From NCBI GenBank assembly GCA_015233565.1, contig JADFXM010000029.1, positions 26,544 through 90,543 of the forward strand: 64,000 nucleotides of DNA, in the 5' to 3' direction. This DNA is from Candidatus Rifleibacteriota bacterium. Lineage in GTDB: Bacteria; Muiribacteriota; Ozemobacteria; Ozemobacterales; Ozemobacteraceae. The translations under genes and the position numbers were made by a program. Positions 8,543-17,592 of this stretch are shown here, piece by piece. How positions within the stretch are numbered: the first letter of the stretch is position 1; every line of letters starts with the position of its first letter. The notes beneath the pieces are model-generated. The model had not been told where the DNA came from. It made no database searches and saw only the letters and a program-made list of their open reading frames with translations.

Positions 8543-10345
8543 TCAATCATCATCCGTGCTGAGAACTGCCATGAAGGCTTCCTGCGGAATTTCCACCCGT
8601 CCAACCATTTTCATGCGGAGCTTGCCCTCTTTCTGCTTTTCAAGCAGTTTGCGCTTTCGGGTGATATCACCACCGTAACATTTAGCTAGTACATCTTTGC
8701 GATAAGGTGGAATATTTTCGCGTGCAATGATTTTTGCACCAATCGCTGCTTGCAAAGGAACTTGGAACTGGTGCCTCGGAATCAGTTTTCTGAGCTTTTC
8801 TATTACATGTCTTCCTCTTCTTTCGGAAGTGCTTCGATGACAAAGAAACGAAAGGGCATCAACCGGTTCCATATGTACAAGTATATCGACTCGTGCTATT
8901 TCTGAAGCTCGATATCCGATGTGTTCATAGTCCAAAGATGCGTAACCTCTAGTTCTTCCTTTGAGTTTGTCATAAAAATCGACGATTATTTCGGCCAAAG
9001 GCAAATCGAAGGAGAGCGAAACCCTATTTTCGGAAATATATTCCATGTGCTTCATAACTCCCCGGCGTTCCATGCTGAGGTCCATTACTACCCCTACATA
9101 TTCTTTTGGGAGAAAAAGTGTTGCATGTACAAAGGGTTCTCTGATTTCCTCGATTTTCGATAAATCAGGAAGTTTCGAGGGAGAGTCGATTTCCAGTTCG
9201 GTCCCATCTTTGAGGAGCAACTGGTACACAACGTTAGGAGCTGTTGTTACTAAATCAAGATTATATTCGCGTTCGAGTCGTTCCTGGACAATTTCCATAT
9301 GTAACAGGCCAAGAAAACCACATCTGAACCCGAATCCGAGGGCTACTGAGTTTTCCGGGATATAGAAAATGCTGGCATCGTTTAAAACCAATTTTTCCAG
9401 AGCATTTCTTAGCTCGTTAAAATCATTGGCTTCAACTGGATATAATCCGCAAAAAACCATCTGTTTTGCTTCTTTGAATCCAGGGATTGGTTGTACATCT
9501 TTTGAATCTGCTAAAACTACTGTGTCACCGATTCTTACATGTCCCATTTCTTTGATGGTGGCACACAAATAACCGACGCAACCTGTTGAAATCTCTTTTT
9601 GGGAAAATGGCTTTGGATTGAATACCCCTGTTTCAATAACTTCAAAACTGGAGCCGGTGCGAAGAAATTTTATCCTGTCTCCAACTTTGATTTTCCCGTC
9701 AAAAACTCTGAAATAAACAACGACTCCTTTGTAGGAATCATATTTAGCATCATAAACCAGAGCTCTGAATGTGGCGTTTTCATCACCTTTTGGATGGGGA
9801 ATTCGTTCGTGGATGGCTTCCAAAAGCTCTGGAACTCCTGTGCCCTCTTTTGCTGACACTAATAGCGCATTGGAACAATCTATTCCGATTAGGTTTTCGA
9901 TCTCTTTCTTTGCTTTATCAGGATCTGCCGCTGGCAAATCTATTTTGTTTATTACAGGAATAATTTCCAGGTTGTGTGCAAGCGCCAACGTTACGTTGGC
10001 CATAGTTTGTGCTTCGACGCCCTGACTTGCGTCAACCACTAAAACTGCTCCCTCACATGCAGCAATTGCTCGCGAGACTTCGTATGAAAAGTCTACGTGT
10101 CCTGGAGTATCAATGAGATTGTAAATATATTCCTTATTATTCTTGGCATGATGGATCATCTTGACAGACTGAGCTTTGATCGTGATTCCTCGTTCGCGTT
10201 CGAGATCCATCGAGTCAAGTATCTGATCACGCATCTCTCTTTTGCTGACGGTTTGCGTGGTTTCGATTAATCGGTCCGCCAGAGTTGATTTTCCGTGATC
10301 GATGTGTGCGATAATGCAAAAGTTTCTAATATGTTCTTGAGACAA
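8543..10345 (-). CDS. lepA: Elongation factor 4 (LepA)
   Basis: A 600-residue translational GTPase that acts on stalled or mistranslocated ribosomes. The G1 motif AHIDHGKST is at residues 13-21, followed by the G2 region RERGITIKAQ, the G3 motif DTPGH, and NKIDLP as G4. The LepA-specific C-terminal domain with CYGGDITRKRKLLEKQKEGK is complete. The start codon is TTG at 10345, supported by AGGAG six bases upstream; there is no ATG near it. It is the last gene of the der-plsY-gpsA-vanW-NHL-lepA operon, 12 bases after the NHL gene. Confidence 0.97.
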   Translation of the reverse strand: MSQEHIRNFCIIAHIDHGKSTLADRLIETTQTVSKREMRDQILDSMDLERERGITIKAQSVKMIHHAKNNKEYIYNLIDTPGHVDFSYEVSRAIAACEGAVLVVDASQGVEAQTMANVTLALAHNLEIIPVINKIDLPAADPDKAKKEIENLIGIDCSNALLVSAKEGTGVPELLEAIHERIPHPKGDENATFRALVYDAKYDSYKGVVVYFRVFDGKIKVGDRIKFLRTGSSFEVIETGVFNPKPFSQKEISTGCVGYLCATIKEMGHVRIGDTVVLADSKDVQPIPGFKEAKQMVFCGLYPVEANDFNELRNALEKLVLNDASIFYIPENSVALGFGFRCGFLGLLHMEIVQERLEREYNLDLVTTAPNVVYQLLLKDGTELEIDSPSKLPDLSKIEEIREPFVHATLFLPKEYVGVVMDLSMERRGVMKHMEYISENRVSLSFDLPLAEIIVDFYDKLKGRTRGYASLDYEHIGYRASEIARVDILVHMEPVDALSFLCHRSTSERRGRHVIEKLRKLIPRHQFQVPLQAAIGAKIIARENIPPYRKDVLAKCYGGDITRKRKLLEKQKEGKLRMKMVGRVEIPQEAFMAVLSTDDD

Positions 10346-10357
10346 TTTCTACTCCTG

Positions 10358-11968
10358 TCAGGAACCGAAGATTAAGCGGCTTAGACTTGCTTTCACTACC
10401 CAATAGAGAAGCAAGCTTGCAATTACTGCAATTATGCCAAAAACTGCGCGCATGATCAAGCCTTTATTTGCTGCCCAAAAAATCAGATCAAGTTTCCTGG
10501 ATACATCGGGGTCGTTGGGGTTATATAATAAAATTCGTCTATAAAAAACTTCTGATTTTTCGAATTCATTATTTTGAAAAGCTCTGTCTCCAAAATAGTG
10601 TAGCGAACTTATCAAAAGTAGTCTTGCTTCTGAGTTGTCCGGCTGAAGATTCAGTACCTGTTCTATTTTTACCATGGCTTCGTCCCATTGGTCTTTTTCT
10701 GTGAGCGATCGCGCTTCCTTTAAAATTCTTGAAGCTTTACTTGGACGAAAAACCTGAATGCGATTGTTTCCCTGATCACAAACTACCAATGTTTCTTCTG
10801 CTGCCATGGATAGCCCACGTGGCCAAAGTAATCGCCCCGGACTCGCTCCTCGGCCGAATGGATAATTCTTCACAAAAATCCCACCAGACGTAATTTCCAC
10901 TATCCTGTGATTTTTACTGTCGGAAATAAGCAGATTTCCTTCTTTTCCACGGGTGATGAAGGAAGGTTCGCCTAATTCTCCTTTGTTTGTGCCTGGCGTT
11001 CCATATCTCCAGAGCAATTTGCCTGTCTTATCCCATGCGGTTATCTGCCCAAAAGTTGGAAATGAAACCACCAGTTGCTCTGAGGAAAACCAAAAAACCC
11101 CTCTTGGCGCAAGAGCATGAAGTCCCAGTTTTTTGCTCTCCTCTTTGTAATAAAACTCTTTGAAGAATTTTCCTTCAGGAGTAAAAATTTGAACTCGACG
11201 ATTGTTTGAATCAGCTACTGCGAGATACCCTTCAGGACTGACGTCAATGTCCATCGGACCATCGAATGTTCCTTGTTTTCTTCCTTTTTTTCCTATGATA
11301 TCGATCAATTGGCCGGAAGGGTATTTGAAAACAAAAATGCAATGCAATCCGAGTGATGAAACTAGGAGGTTGCCTTCTTTATCAAAAGCCAATCCAACGG
11401 GTTTGTCCACTTTTAGTGGGTAGTTTACATCGTCCTCTTCTTCTTTCTTTTTCTGAGATTTCTTTTCCGGCTCGTCAGTTTTCTTTTTTGACTTATCAAT
11501 TTCCGGCTGAATCTTGGCGGCCAGTGATGCCAGATTGGGTGTTGTCGAAGCAATTCTGATGAATTTTTTGAAGGAAAGGTCAGAATTCAAAATCTGGACT
11601 CTGTTGTTCTTATGGTCTGCAACAATGATTTCGCCTTCAGGTCCGATAATTAAATCTTCCGGCATCATGAATTCCTGCTCGCCTTTTCCTTCATATCCAG
11701 TGGAAGTGAAATTAGCGTATTCGAACGAGTCAGCTTTCAAAAAGGCCGGGAAAACAAGGAACATACCTAAAAGCAAGAAAAATAACTTCGAATTGTTACC
11801 TTTCCGGAAATAACTGGAGTAAGCTTCACTCTCCCAATTTTTTGTGGGAAAGGATTCATATGAGGATTGATTGCCCCTGAACCTTCCAGGAGACGCATAA
11901 AAGCTGCATCGTTTTTCCTCTGAAAAATTTTCCAAATTACAGCTGAAATTCTTTTTCGTTTCTTTCAT
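10358..11968 (-). CDS. Membrane-anchored NHL-repeat protein with TPR
   Basis: A 536-residue protein with NHL/six-bladed propeller repeats (blades such as VADHKNNRVQILN, VADSNNRRVQIF, ISDSKNHRIVEI, VCDQGNNRIQVF) from about residue 85 to 430. A charged Lys/Glu-rich insertion lies in the second blade. Tetratricopeptide-like helices follow (about 435-500) and a C-terminal membrane helix (VFGIIAVIASLLLYWVV). A hydrophobic segment at about 62-80 (KLFFLLLGMFLVFPAFL) is a signal anchor, so the propeller is likely extracytoplasmic. The ATG at 11968 gives 60 residues before that segment and lacks a good ribosome-binding site; a later non-ATG start is possible. NHL propellers bind proteins or ligands; the exact role is unknown. 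Confidence 0.82.
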   Translation of the reverse strand: MKETKKNFSCNLENFSEEKRCSFYASPGRFRGNQSSYESFPTKNWESEAYSSYFRKGNNSKLFFLLLGMFLVFPAFLKADSFEYANFTSTGYEGKGEQEFMMPEDLIIGPEGEIIVADHKNNRVQILNSDLSFKKFIRIASTTPNLASLAAKIQPEIDKSKKKTDEPEKKSQKKKEEEDDVNYPLKVDKPVGLAFDKEGNLLVSSLGLHCIFVFKYPSGQLIDIIGKKGRKQGTFDGPMDIDVSPEGYLAVADSNNRRVQIFTPEGKFFKEFYYKEESKKLGLHALAPRGVFWFSSEQLVVSFPTFGQITAWDKTGKLLWRYGTPGTNKGELGEPSFITRGKEGNLLISDSKNHRIVEITSGGIFVKNYPFGRGASPGRLLWPRGLSMAAEETLVVCDQGNNRIQVFRPSKASRILKEARSLTEKDQWDEAMVKIEQVLNLQPDNSEARLLLISSLHYFGDRAFQNNEFEKSEVFYRRILLYNPNDPDVSRKLDLIFWAANKGLIMRAVFGIIAVIASLLLYWVVKASLSRLIFGS

Positions 11969-11971
11969 TGT

Positions 11972-13204
11972 TCAATTGCTTGCAGTCGTGACCTGTGGAA
12001 ACATCTGATAGTTGTCTTTGCCAAGAAATTCTTCAAATTGTTGGCCATTTTTTATTACCACTCGGTATGATTCTACCGTATACCCTGTAACTCCAGGTCT
12101 GACTTCCCTTGGATTCCTGGTTTTGACAACTGAAAAAGGGTGGGGTACCTCATTCTTTGTTCTAACTTCCACTTTGTCAAATGGCTTGTGGAGACCATAA
12201 AAAACGGTGAAAACTTGCCCCTCTCCGGGGAGGCAGGAGATTAAAATTGGGGTGTCGAGAGAATTTTTAAATTTCAAATTTTTGCTTCCCCACGAAATTG
12301 CCGAATCAAGACCTCTGTCTGCATAGGGAATTCCTTCATAAATCGAATGATTATGACGTTCAATTATCTTGAGGTTGGCTAAAAGGGCTGTTCTGTAAAT
12401 GGTTGTCGAAACCTGGCATACTCCTCCGCCCATTCCTGGAATGACTTTCCCGCCTGAGATTACTCCAGCCATTTGGAACCCATTTTTCCTTGTTCTCGGG
12501 CCGACGATTTTGTCAAAGTCAAATTCTTCGCCGGGTTGAAGAATCAATCCATCAATTTTTCCCGCTGCAACCGCCAGATTCACATTTCTTCCTTCATCCT
12601 TTGAATGATCAATATGTACTGTTGAAAATGATGAAAGTTCAGTTTGAAATCCATTGCGTATTCTTTCAGAATCAAACCCTTTCTCCGGATTTGACGAAAC
12701 CAACACAGGGCTTATTATTTGCGTTGTCTGGCTGGGATTTTGCTTTATAGCCAATTCCAGTGCTTTTATTGTGGCATCCTGATCTACAGCCATTTCTTGA
12801 AAAGGTCGCTGAATGAATTTGAAACTGGGATTCTTACTCTTGAATGGTTCCAGTTGTTTATCCGTGATGGACACCTGTGGAACTGGAATTTGTTTCACCA
12901 GATTGGAAGAAAACTGCTTGTCCAAGGTGTAATCGACAACCTGTTCGCCCATCTTTTCAACTTTTACGATCGGTTGGGCAGGAAACTTCAGTTCCCCTTT
13001 CTCCATTTTAAATACGATATCTACCGTCTTGGTCTCTATTGATTTTTGCATTTGAGTCATATGTGGAATCTCCGTGTTTTTGGGATTTTCAAGTTGCGGG
13101 GTGGGAGTAGGAGAAGTTTGAAGCTTTTTTACTCCTACGAAAATAAAAAACAAAAAGAGGCTTAAACCCAAAATTGCAACCAATTTTAAAAGGAAATTTT
13201 TCAT
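11972..13204 (-). CDS. VanW-family exported protein
   Basis: A 410-residue protein with an N-terminal membrane anchor (LVAILGLSLFLFFIFVGV), a short Pro/Thr linker, a domain like the peptidoglycan-binding part often found with VanW (about 80-200) and a C-terminal VanW domain. The VanW hallmark lies in GGGVCQVSTTIYRTAL followed by ERHNHSIYEG. Named after a gene in vancomycin-resistance clusters, the family has no proven activity and is common in cell-envelope contexts; no van genes are present here. GGAG nine bases before the ATG fixes the start. The stop lies three bases before the NHL gene, so the two are coupled. Confidence 0.86.
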   Translation of the reverse strand: MKNFLLKLVAILGLSLFLFFIFVGVKKLQTSPTPTPQLENPKNTEIPHMTQMQKSIETKTVDIVFKMEKGELKFPAQPIVKVEKMGEQVVDYTLDKQFSSNLVKQIPVPQVSITDKQLEPFKSKNPSFKFIQRPFQEMAVDQDATIKALELAIKQNPSQTTQIISPVLVSSNPEKGFDSERIRNGFQTELSSFSTVHIDHSKDEGRNVNLAVAAGKIDGLILQPGEEFDFDKIVGPRTRKNGFQMAGVISGGKVIPGMGGGVCQVSTTIYRTALLANLKIIERHNHSIYEGIPYADRGLDSAISWGSKNLKFKNSLDTPILISCLPGEGQVFTVFYGLHKPFDKVEVRTKNEVPHPFSVVKTRNPREVRPGVTGYTVESYRVVIKNGQQFEEFLGKDNYQMFPQVTTASN

Positions 13205-13231
13205 TAACAGTGCTCCGGTTTATTAAAACTA

Positions 13232-14245
13232 TCAGTCCTCTTCGTCTTTCAGGGAGCGGGTCATCAAATCTTTTGCCGCATTCTGAGGAGGTTTATTTTC
13301 AAAAAGGACTCTGCATATTTCTTCGGTAATTGGAAGTGGAATGGTTAGCTTTTTTCCCCAAGACAATGCCATGCGTGCAGTTTCAACTCCTTCAATGGCT
13401 TGGAGAGCTGATTCTTTTTGGAAACTTGGCAAATTTCCTTCTGCAATGGCTTTTCCAAGTCTGTGATTTCTTGAAAGTGGCGACATTGCAGTTGCCATTA
13501 AATCACCTAGGCCGCTCAGTCCATAAAATGTAGCTCTCTGACCACCTAGCTTTGTTCCTAATCTGACCATTTCATGAAGGCTCCTGGTTAAATATGCTGC
13601 TAAAGCATTATCTCCAAGATTCATCCCTTTAAGGATTCCTGCTCCAATGGCAAAAATGTTTTTCAGGGTGCCTCCCAATTCAACTCCAATTCGATCGCTA
13701 TGTCGGTAGACTCTGAAGGATTTTGAGGAAAGTGCCTCCTGAAGTGATTGACTCAATTCCTCACATGGAGAGGCGATTACTGTTGCTCCCATCTTTCCTG
13801 AAGCTATTTCCGGTGCTAAATTTGGCCCGGATAATGCTGCTATTCGATCCTCTGGGGAATCCTCCTGAATTTCGAATACTTCCAGGAGAACTTTTGATAA
13901 CCTGCTTCCGGAAATTGATTCAAGGCCTTTAGCCGCATTAAGAATTCCAATAGGTCTTCCATTTAAATTTTTTTTCACTTCGAGCGCTGTATTTCTCAAG
14001 AAATTTGACGGAACCGCAAAAATGAGAATACTGTTTTTTGAAACGACTTTCTCTAAAGAAGTGTTCGCAGTAATATTACCTAACAGCGAAATCCCTTTTA
14101 GAAAAATCTGATTTTCATGAAATTTGTTTATATGGTCTGCAATTTCGGGTTCGTGGGTCCACAAATCCACTCTGTGATCGTTTTCAGAAAAAAGTTTGGC
14201 TAATGTGGTGCCCCAGGCACCTGCGCCTATTACTGATAAATTCAT
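13232..14245 (-). CDS. gpsA: NAD(P)-dependent glycerol-3-phosphate dehydrogenase
   Basis: A 337-residue enzyme that reduces dihydroxyacetone phosphate to sn-glycerol 3-phosphate, the precursor for phospholipids. The dinucleotide-binding loop GAGAWGTTLAKLF is at residues 7-19, FAVPSNFLR and GPNLAPEIASG are family motifs, and the catalytic lysine lies in LGGTLKNIFAIGAGI, followed by NALAAYLTRSL and GLSGLGDLMATA. It is full length. It shares an operon with plsY, which uses its product. A 113 bp mobile repeat lies in the 178 bp space before it. Confidence 0.96.
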   Translation of the reverse strand: MNLSVIGAGAWGTTLAKLFSENDHRVDLWTHEPEIADHINKFHENQIFLKGISLLGNITANTSLEKVVSKNSILIFAVPSNFLRNTALEVKKNLNGRPIGILNAAKGLESISGSRLSKVLLEVFEIQEDSPEDRIAALSGPNLAPEIASGKMGATVIASPCEELSQSLQEALSSKSFRVYRHSDRIGVELGGTLKNIFAIGAGILKGMNLGDNALAAYLTRSLHEMVRLGTKLGGQRATFYGLSGLGDLMATAMSPLSRNHRLGKAIAEGNLPSFQKESALQAIEGVETARMALSWGKKLTIPLPITEEICRVLFENKPPQNAAKDLMTRSLKDEED

Positions 14246-14305
14246 AATATCAAACTCGCAATTTTAGTTCGGAGTCTCTCCTCCGGGTAAAACATTTTGA
14301 ACTGC

Positions 14306-14418
14306 GAGATTCTTGCAATATTGTATAAATTCTGCACAACAACCAGAAAGCAATTCAATGGAGGTCAGTATTGTGAAAAATTTCTCGAACGAGAGTCTGC
14401 TAATTTTGCAAGAACCTC
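14306..14418. repeat. Family A mobile repeat, copy 1 (113 bp)
   Basis: Ends are GAGATTCTTGCAA and TTGCAAGAACCTC, a 13 bp terminal inverted repeat with one mismatch. It is the same length and about 85 percent similar by eye to copy 2 at 49006. Flanks CTGC and CTGT may be a 4 bp target duplication with one change. It sits six bases after the plsY stop, between plsY and gpsA of one operon, so it is transcribed with them. On the minus strand one frame is open through it. Confidence 0.82.
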
Positions 14419-14423
14419 CTGTG

Positions 14424-15098
14424 TTAGGATTTTTTTTCTGAAGCCGGGTCAGAAGCCGCTTCGGAAGTTGTTTTTTTTGCCCGGAGTGAAAGTTCTTTGC
14501 CATTAAGAATCTGGATAATATTCTTCTTGTGTTTGATAACCAAAAACACTGCTACAATGCTTGAGAAAAAGCAAAGTGGGAGATACCAGCTTTCACCGCC
14601 TTCCCGGAAATATGCGATAAAAACAGGCATGCAGCAGGCTGAGATCATCGAAGAAAGGGAAACAAAGCCCGATGCAACCAGAACGACAATAAACACCAGC
14701 ATTGCAGAGATACTTGAAATCGGAGCTATTCCTAGAAATACTCCAAGTGCCGTGGCAACTCCCTTTCCACCCCTGAAATTCACCCAGAATGAATACGTGT
14801 GGCCTAAAACTGCCGAGGTTCCGGTTACAAGCTTTAAAGGAACAAGGGAATCCGGATGTGGAAAAATTTTTCCAATTAATAATATGGGAATAAAACCTTT
14901 GATAATATCAAGTGCGAGTGTAATTGCGAATGGAGTGCTTCCAAGCAGCCGATAGATGTTTGTTGCACCCATATTCCCACTGCCAAACTCAAAAATATTC
15001 TTTTTATAAGCATATTTCGCAAGCCAAAATGCAGTTGGAATCGACCCGAAAAAATATCCCAATAAAAGTGCGCAGAGGGAACCATTTAATTCAATCAT
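14424..15098 (-). CDS. plsY: Acyl-phosphate:glycerol-3-phosphate acyltransferase
   Basis: A 224-residue integral membrane acyltransferase that makes lysophosphatidate from acyl phosphate and glycerol 3-phosphate. The three PlsY motifs are visible: GSIPTAFWLAK near residue 18, GSGNMGATNIYR near 39 and HTYSFWVNFRGGKGVATALG near 105. About five membrane helices are predicted. It is somewhat longer than most PlsY proteins through a polar tail (TTSEAASDPASEKKS). Its ATG overlaps the der stop as ATGA (4 bases), which indicates translational coupling. The next operon gene, gpsA, provides its substrate. Confidence 0.95.
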   Translation of the reverse strand: MIELNGSLCALLLGYFFGSIPTAFWLAKYAYKKNIFEFGSGNMGATNIYRLLGSTPFAITLALDIIKGFIPILLIGKIFPHPDSLVPLKLVTGTSAVLGHTYSFWVNFRGGKGVATALGVFLGIAPISSISAMLVFIVVLVASGFVSLSSMISACCMPVFIAYFREGGESWYLPLCFFSSIVAVFLVIKHKKNIIQILNGKELSLRAKKTTSEAASDPASEKKS

Positions 15099-16447
15099 TT
15101 TTTATTTTCCGTTTTGTTGGGCCTTTCCACGACCAGCCTTATCGGCCAACCCTCGAAAGGACATTCCTTTCTGATCAAATTTAAAATGAACCTTTGGTAG
15201 GAAAAATGCAAACCTTTGGGTTCTGAACAAGTCACTTTGAAAAGTATACTCGAATGTTCGATTTGCCTCAAATTAGACAAGCGAAGCGCGCGCCCTTGGA
15301 ATGAGGGGGGCGGTTGTATCGTTACTGCCTCGTAGAGAATTTCACTTAAACGTCTGTTTGTGAGCCTCTTTTGTCCATTCTCTTTTATCTTATCAATGAC
15401 ATCGAATAACTCATTTACTCTTCTTCCCGTTTTTGCTGATACTGCAACCACTGGAGCGAAGTCAAAAAGAGGAAGCTCTTCTCTTGTTTTTTTGAAAAAT
15501 TCATCCCAGAGTCTTGGGGTTTTCTCGGGTAAGTCCCATTTGTTCCATACGATTAAACATCCCGATGCAGCCTCAATTATTCGGGCAGCGATTCTCTTAT
15601 CCTGTTCGGTTATTTCGTTGGAACTTGCGTCAAGCAAGAAAATTGCTATGTCAGATTGTCTTATTGTTTCCAATGTCCGGAAAACGGAAAAAAGCTCTAT
15701 TGATCCTTTATTTCTTGCTGGGCGGCGCAAGCCGGCGGTATCGACAAAAGGATAGACTTTTCCCGAACGCTCAATTGAAAAATTTATGGAATCTCTTGTA
15801 GTGCCTGGAACATCATCTACGATTGAACGCGTTTGTCCTAGCAGTTTGTTGAAAAGTGACGATTTGCCTACATTTGGCTTTCCAACCAATGCTATTCTCC
15901 CTTTGGGAATTAGCTCTTCCTCATCAGTTGGGGTAACATTTCTTGGAAATTTTTCAACTATTTCGTCTAAAAGATCTGCTACTCCATGTCCGTGAAATGC
16001 TGATAGTGGATAAATTTTTTCTATTCCCAATGAGTAAAACTCGAAAAGAGCGTCTTCCTTATCAGGATTGTCTAATTTGTTAACTGCAACAAAGAGATTT
16101 TTGCCAAGTTGTTTTTTTCGCAATAAGTTCAGGATGGCTTCGTCATCCCCATGAAGACCGGTTTGCGAATCTAAAAGAAGGATCAGTGTTTCTGATTCAT
16201 TCAATGCAAATTCGACTTGTTCAGTAATTGCCTGTTGAACAGGTGTTTTGTTATCAGGATCAAGGCCTCCGGTGTCTATTACAAAGAACCTTCTCCCGTT
16301 CCATTCTGCGATAGCATAGTTTCTGTCTCTTGTGACCCCGGGAGTAGGATCCACTATGGCATGCCTTCTCCCGACTATTTTGTTCAAAAGCGAGGATTTA
16401 CCTACATTTGGTCTTCCGATAATTGCGACTGTTGGAATATTTTTCAT
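15095..16447 (-). CDS. der: Ribosome-assembly GTPase Der (EngA)
   Basis: A 450-residue tandem GTPase needed for 50S subunit maturation. The first G domain begins GRPNVGKSSLLNK (G1), with DTGGLD (G3) and NKLDNP (G4). The second has GKPNVGKSSLFNK, DTAGLRR and NKWDLP. The C-terminal KH-like domain is complete. The frame extends four codons upstream to a TTG, but the ATG at 16447 has GGAG eight bases before it and is preferred. It heads the six-gene minus-strand operon and is preceded by a strong promoter. Confidence 0.96.
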   Translation of the reverse strand: MKNIPTVAIIGRPNVGKSSLLNKIVGRRHAIVDPTPGVTRDRNYAIAEWNGRRFFVIDTGGLDPDNKTPVQQAITEQVEFALNESETLILLLDSQTGLHGDDEAILNLLRKKQLGKNLFVAVNKLDNPDKEDALFEFYSLGIEKIYPLSAFHGHGVADLLDEIVEKFPRNVTPTDEEELIPKGRIALVGKPNVGKSSLFNKLLGQTRSIVDDVPGTTRDSINFSIERSGKVYPFVDTAGLRRPARNKGSIELFSVFRTLETIRQSDIAIFLLDASSNEITEQDKRIAARIIEAASGCLIVWNKWDLPEKTPRLWDEFFKKTREELPLFDFAPVVAVSAKTGRRVNELFDVIDKIKENGQKRLTNRRLSEILYEAVTIQPPPSFQGRALRLSNLRQIEHSSILFKVTCSEPKGLHFSYQRFILNLIRKECPFEGWPIRLVVERPNKTENKK

Positions 16448-16471
16448 TGTTTTCTCCAAAATTTGTTTCTG

Positions 16472-16500
16472 AAAATAACATTTTAATTACTTAAAGTCAA
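16472..16500 (-). promoter_or_regulatory. Promoter of the der operon
   Basis: On the minus strand TTGACT, a 17 bp spacer and TATTTT, with the predicted transcript start near 16465, about 18 bases before the der ATG. It stands back to back with a plus-strand promoter whose -35 box begins three bases away. Confidence 0.6.
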
Positions 16501-16502
16501 AA

Positions 16503-16531
16503 TTGACAGCGGTTTTCCTATCTGTTAAGCT
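16503..16531 (+). promoter_or_regulatory. Promoter of the zinc-ribbon gene
   Basis: A perfect TTGACA box, a 17 bp spacer and a weaker TAAGCT as -10 box. The transcript would start near 16538 and carry the AGGGG ribosome-binding tract before the GTG at 16562. The two -35 boxes of the divergent promoters are two bases apart. Confidence 0.5.
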
Positions 16532-16561
16532 TAACCAAATTTGAGAATAGGGGTACATCAA

Positions 16562-17284
16562 GTGACCGAGTGGGAAAACCTTTTGGAAATTCAAAAGTTC
16601 GATCTTGAGTTGGATGAAATCCATGCAAAAATGGCTCGTGAAAATGACCGAACGAAAAAATTCAGTTCCGAAGTTCGTAAAGAAAGTGATTTGCTTGCTC
16701 AACAGGAAGAAATGCTCAAGAAGATTAATCTTCGTAAAAGGAAACTGGAAACCGAATTGAACGAAGTTAATGATAAAATTCGAGTATCCGAAATGAAATT
16801 GAAAAACCCGGGAATGTCGCCAAATGTTTACATGTCGCTAAGTAAGGAAATCGAGACTTTAAAAGGTAAAATTCCAGCACTGGAAAACTCTTTACTCGAA
16901 GACATGGAAAAAGTTGAAAAACTTGAAAAATACATTGAAACCGGGAAAAAAGTAAGTGAAGGCCGTAAGAAACAACTCGAAGATATAAAAAATAAGGTTT
17001 CAGTGGCTCTAACAGGTTTAAAAAAGGATGAAGATTTAGTTAGAACCCAGAGAAACCAACTTTCTTTCACCTCCAAAGGTTATGGTTACGAGGTATACGA
17101 AAAATTACGACTCGAAAGAAAAGGAAGGGTTATTTTCGATATCGACAAACCATCCTGTCCATCTTGCGGATTAAAATTACCGGGAGGAGTTGTTTCTACG
17201 ATGATGGGTTCCGGAGCATTTGAAAGTTGCCCTAATTGCGGAATGTTTCTCCATTGGACAGGAATCGCCGATGGAATTGTATAG
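16562..17284 (+). CDS. Coiled-coil protein with C4 zinc ribbon (COG1579-like)
   Basis: A 240-residue cytoplasmic protein made of a long antiparallel coiled coil (about residues 10-185, rich in Lys/Glu heptads) and a C-terminal zinc ribbon with CPSC and CPNC pairs about 28 residues apart. This is the architecture of the widespread COG1579 family, whose role is unproven and has been linked to nucleic-acid or ribosome-associated functions. The start is taken as GTG at 16562 because AGGGG lies about nine bases before it; the frame also holds a TTG at 16541. It is monocistronic as far as I can see. Confidence 0.82.
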   Translation: MTEWENLLEIQKFDLELDEIHAKMARENDRTKKFSSEVRKESDLLAQQEEMLKKINLRKRKLETELNEVNDKIRVSEMKLKNPGMSPNVYMSLSKEIETLKGKIPALENSLLEDMEKVEKLEKYIETGKKVSEGRKKQLEDIKNKVSVALTGLKKDEDLVRTQRNQLSFTSKGYGYEVYEKLRLERKGRVIFDIDKPSCPSCGLKLPGGVVSTMMGSGAFESCPNCGMFLHWTGIADGIV

Positions 17285-17592
17285 ATCTTCCCAAACCTCC
17301 TTTAAATTAAACTTTGGAGGGGAAAAATATTTATTATTGTTCCAGAAATTTTGTGCTTTTGCCCCGTAGCTGTTTTCAGCGCAAATGAGAAATTTTTATC
17401 AAATCTTGATACAATGAAGTTTTCGTTGCCTAGTGACTTCGACTCTGTTCAGTGGCCGAAACGCTAATTATCCGGTCGTTGAGCGGGGTCAAAACGACCT
17501 TTAAAAAAGTATACATTTGCTCTGTCGTAATTTTTGGTTAGTTGAAGCCTTTATCCACATGTAGTATCATAAAGCGATTAGGAACTTAATTT
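17285..17592. other. Intergenic gap with one hairpin
   Basis: No gene is seen. At 17474-17499 lies a perfect 7 bp stem (GGTCGTT/AACGACC) with a 12 base loop, followed by TTTAAAAAAG; it could be a weak terminator or a 5-prime structure of the next gene. Confidence 0.4.

Noticed and set aside
14264..14503. A 79-residue minus-strand frame with the peptide GSCKISRL
   Set aside because: It is the family A repeat plus the end of plsY in another frame. It has no own start signal; the open frame is discussed as a property of the element.
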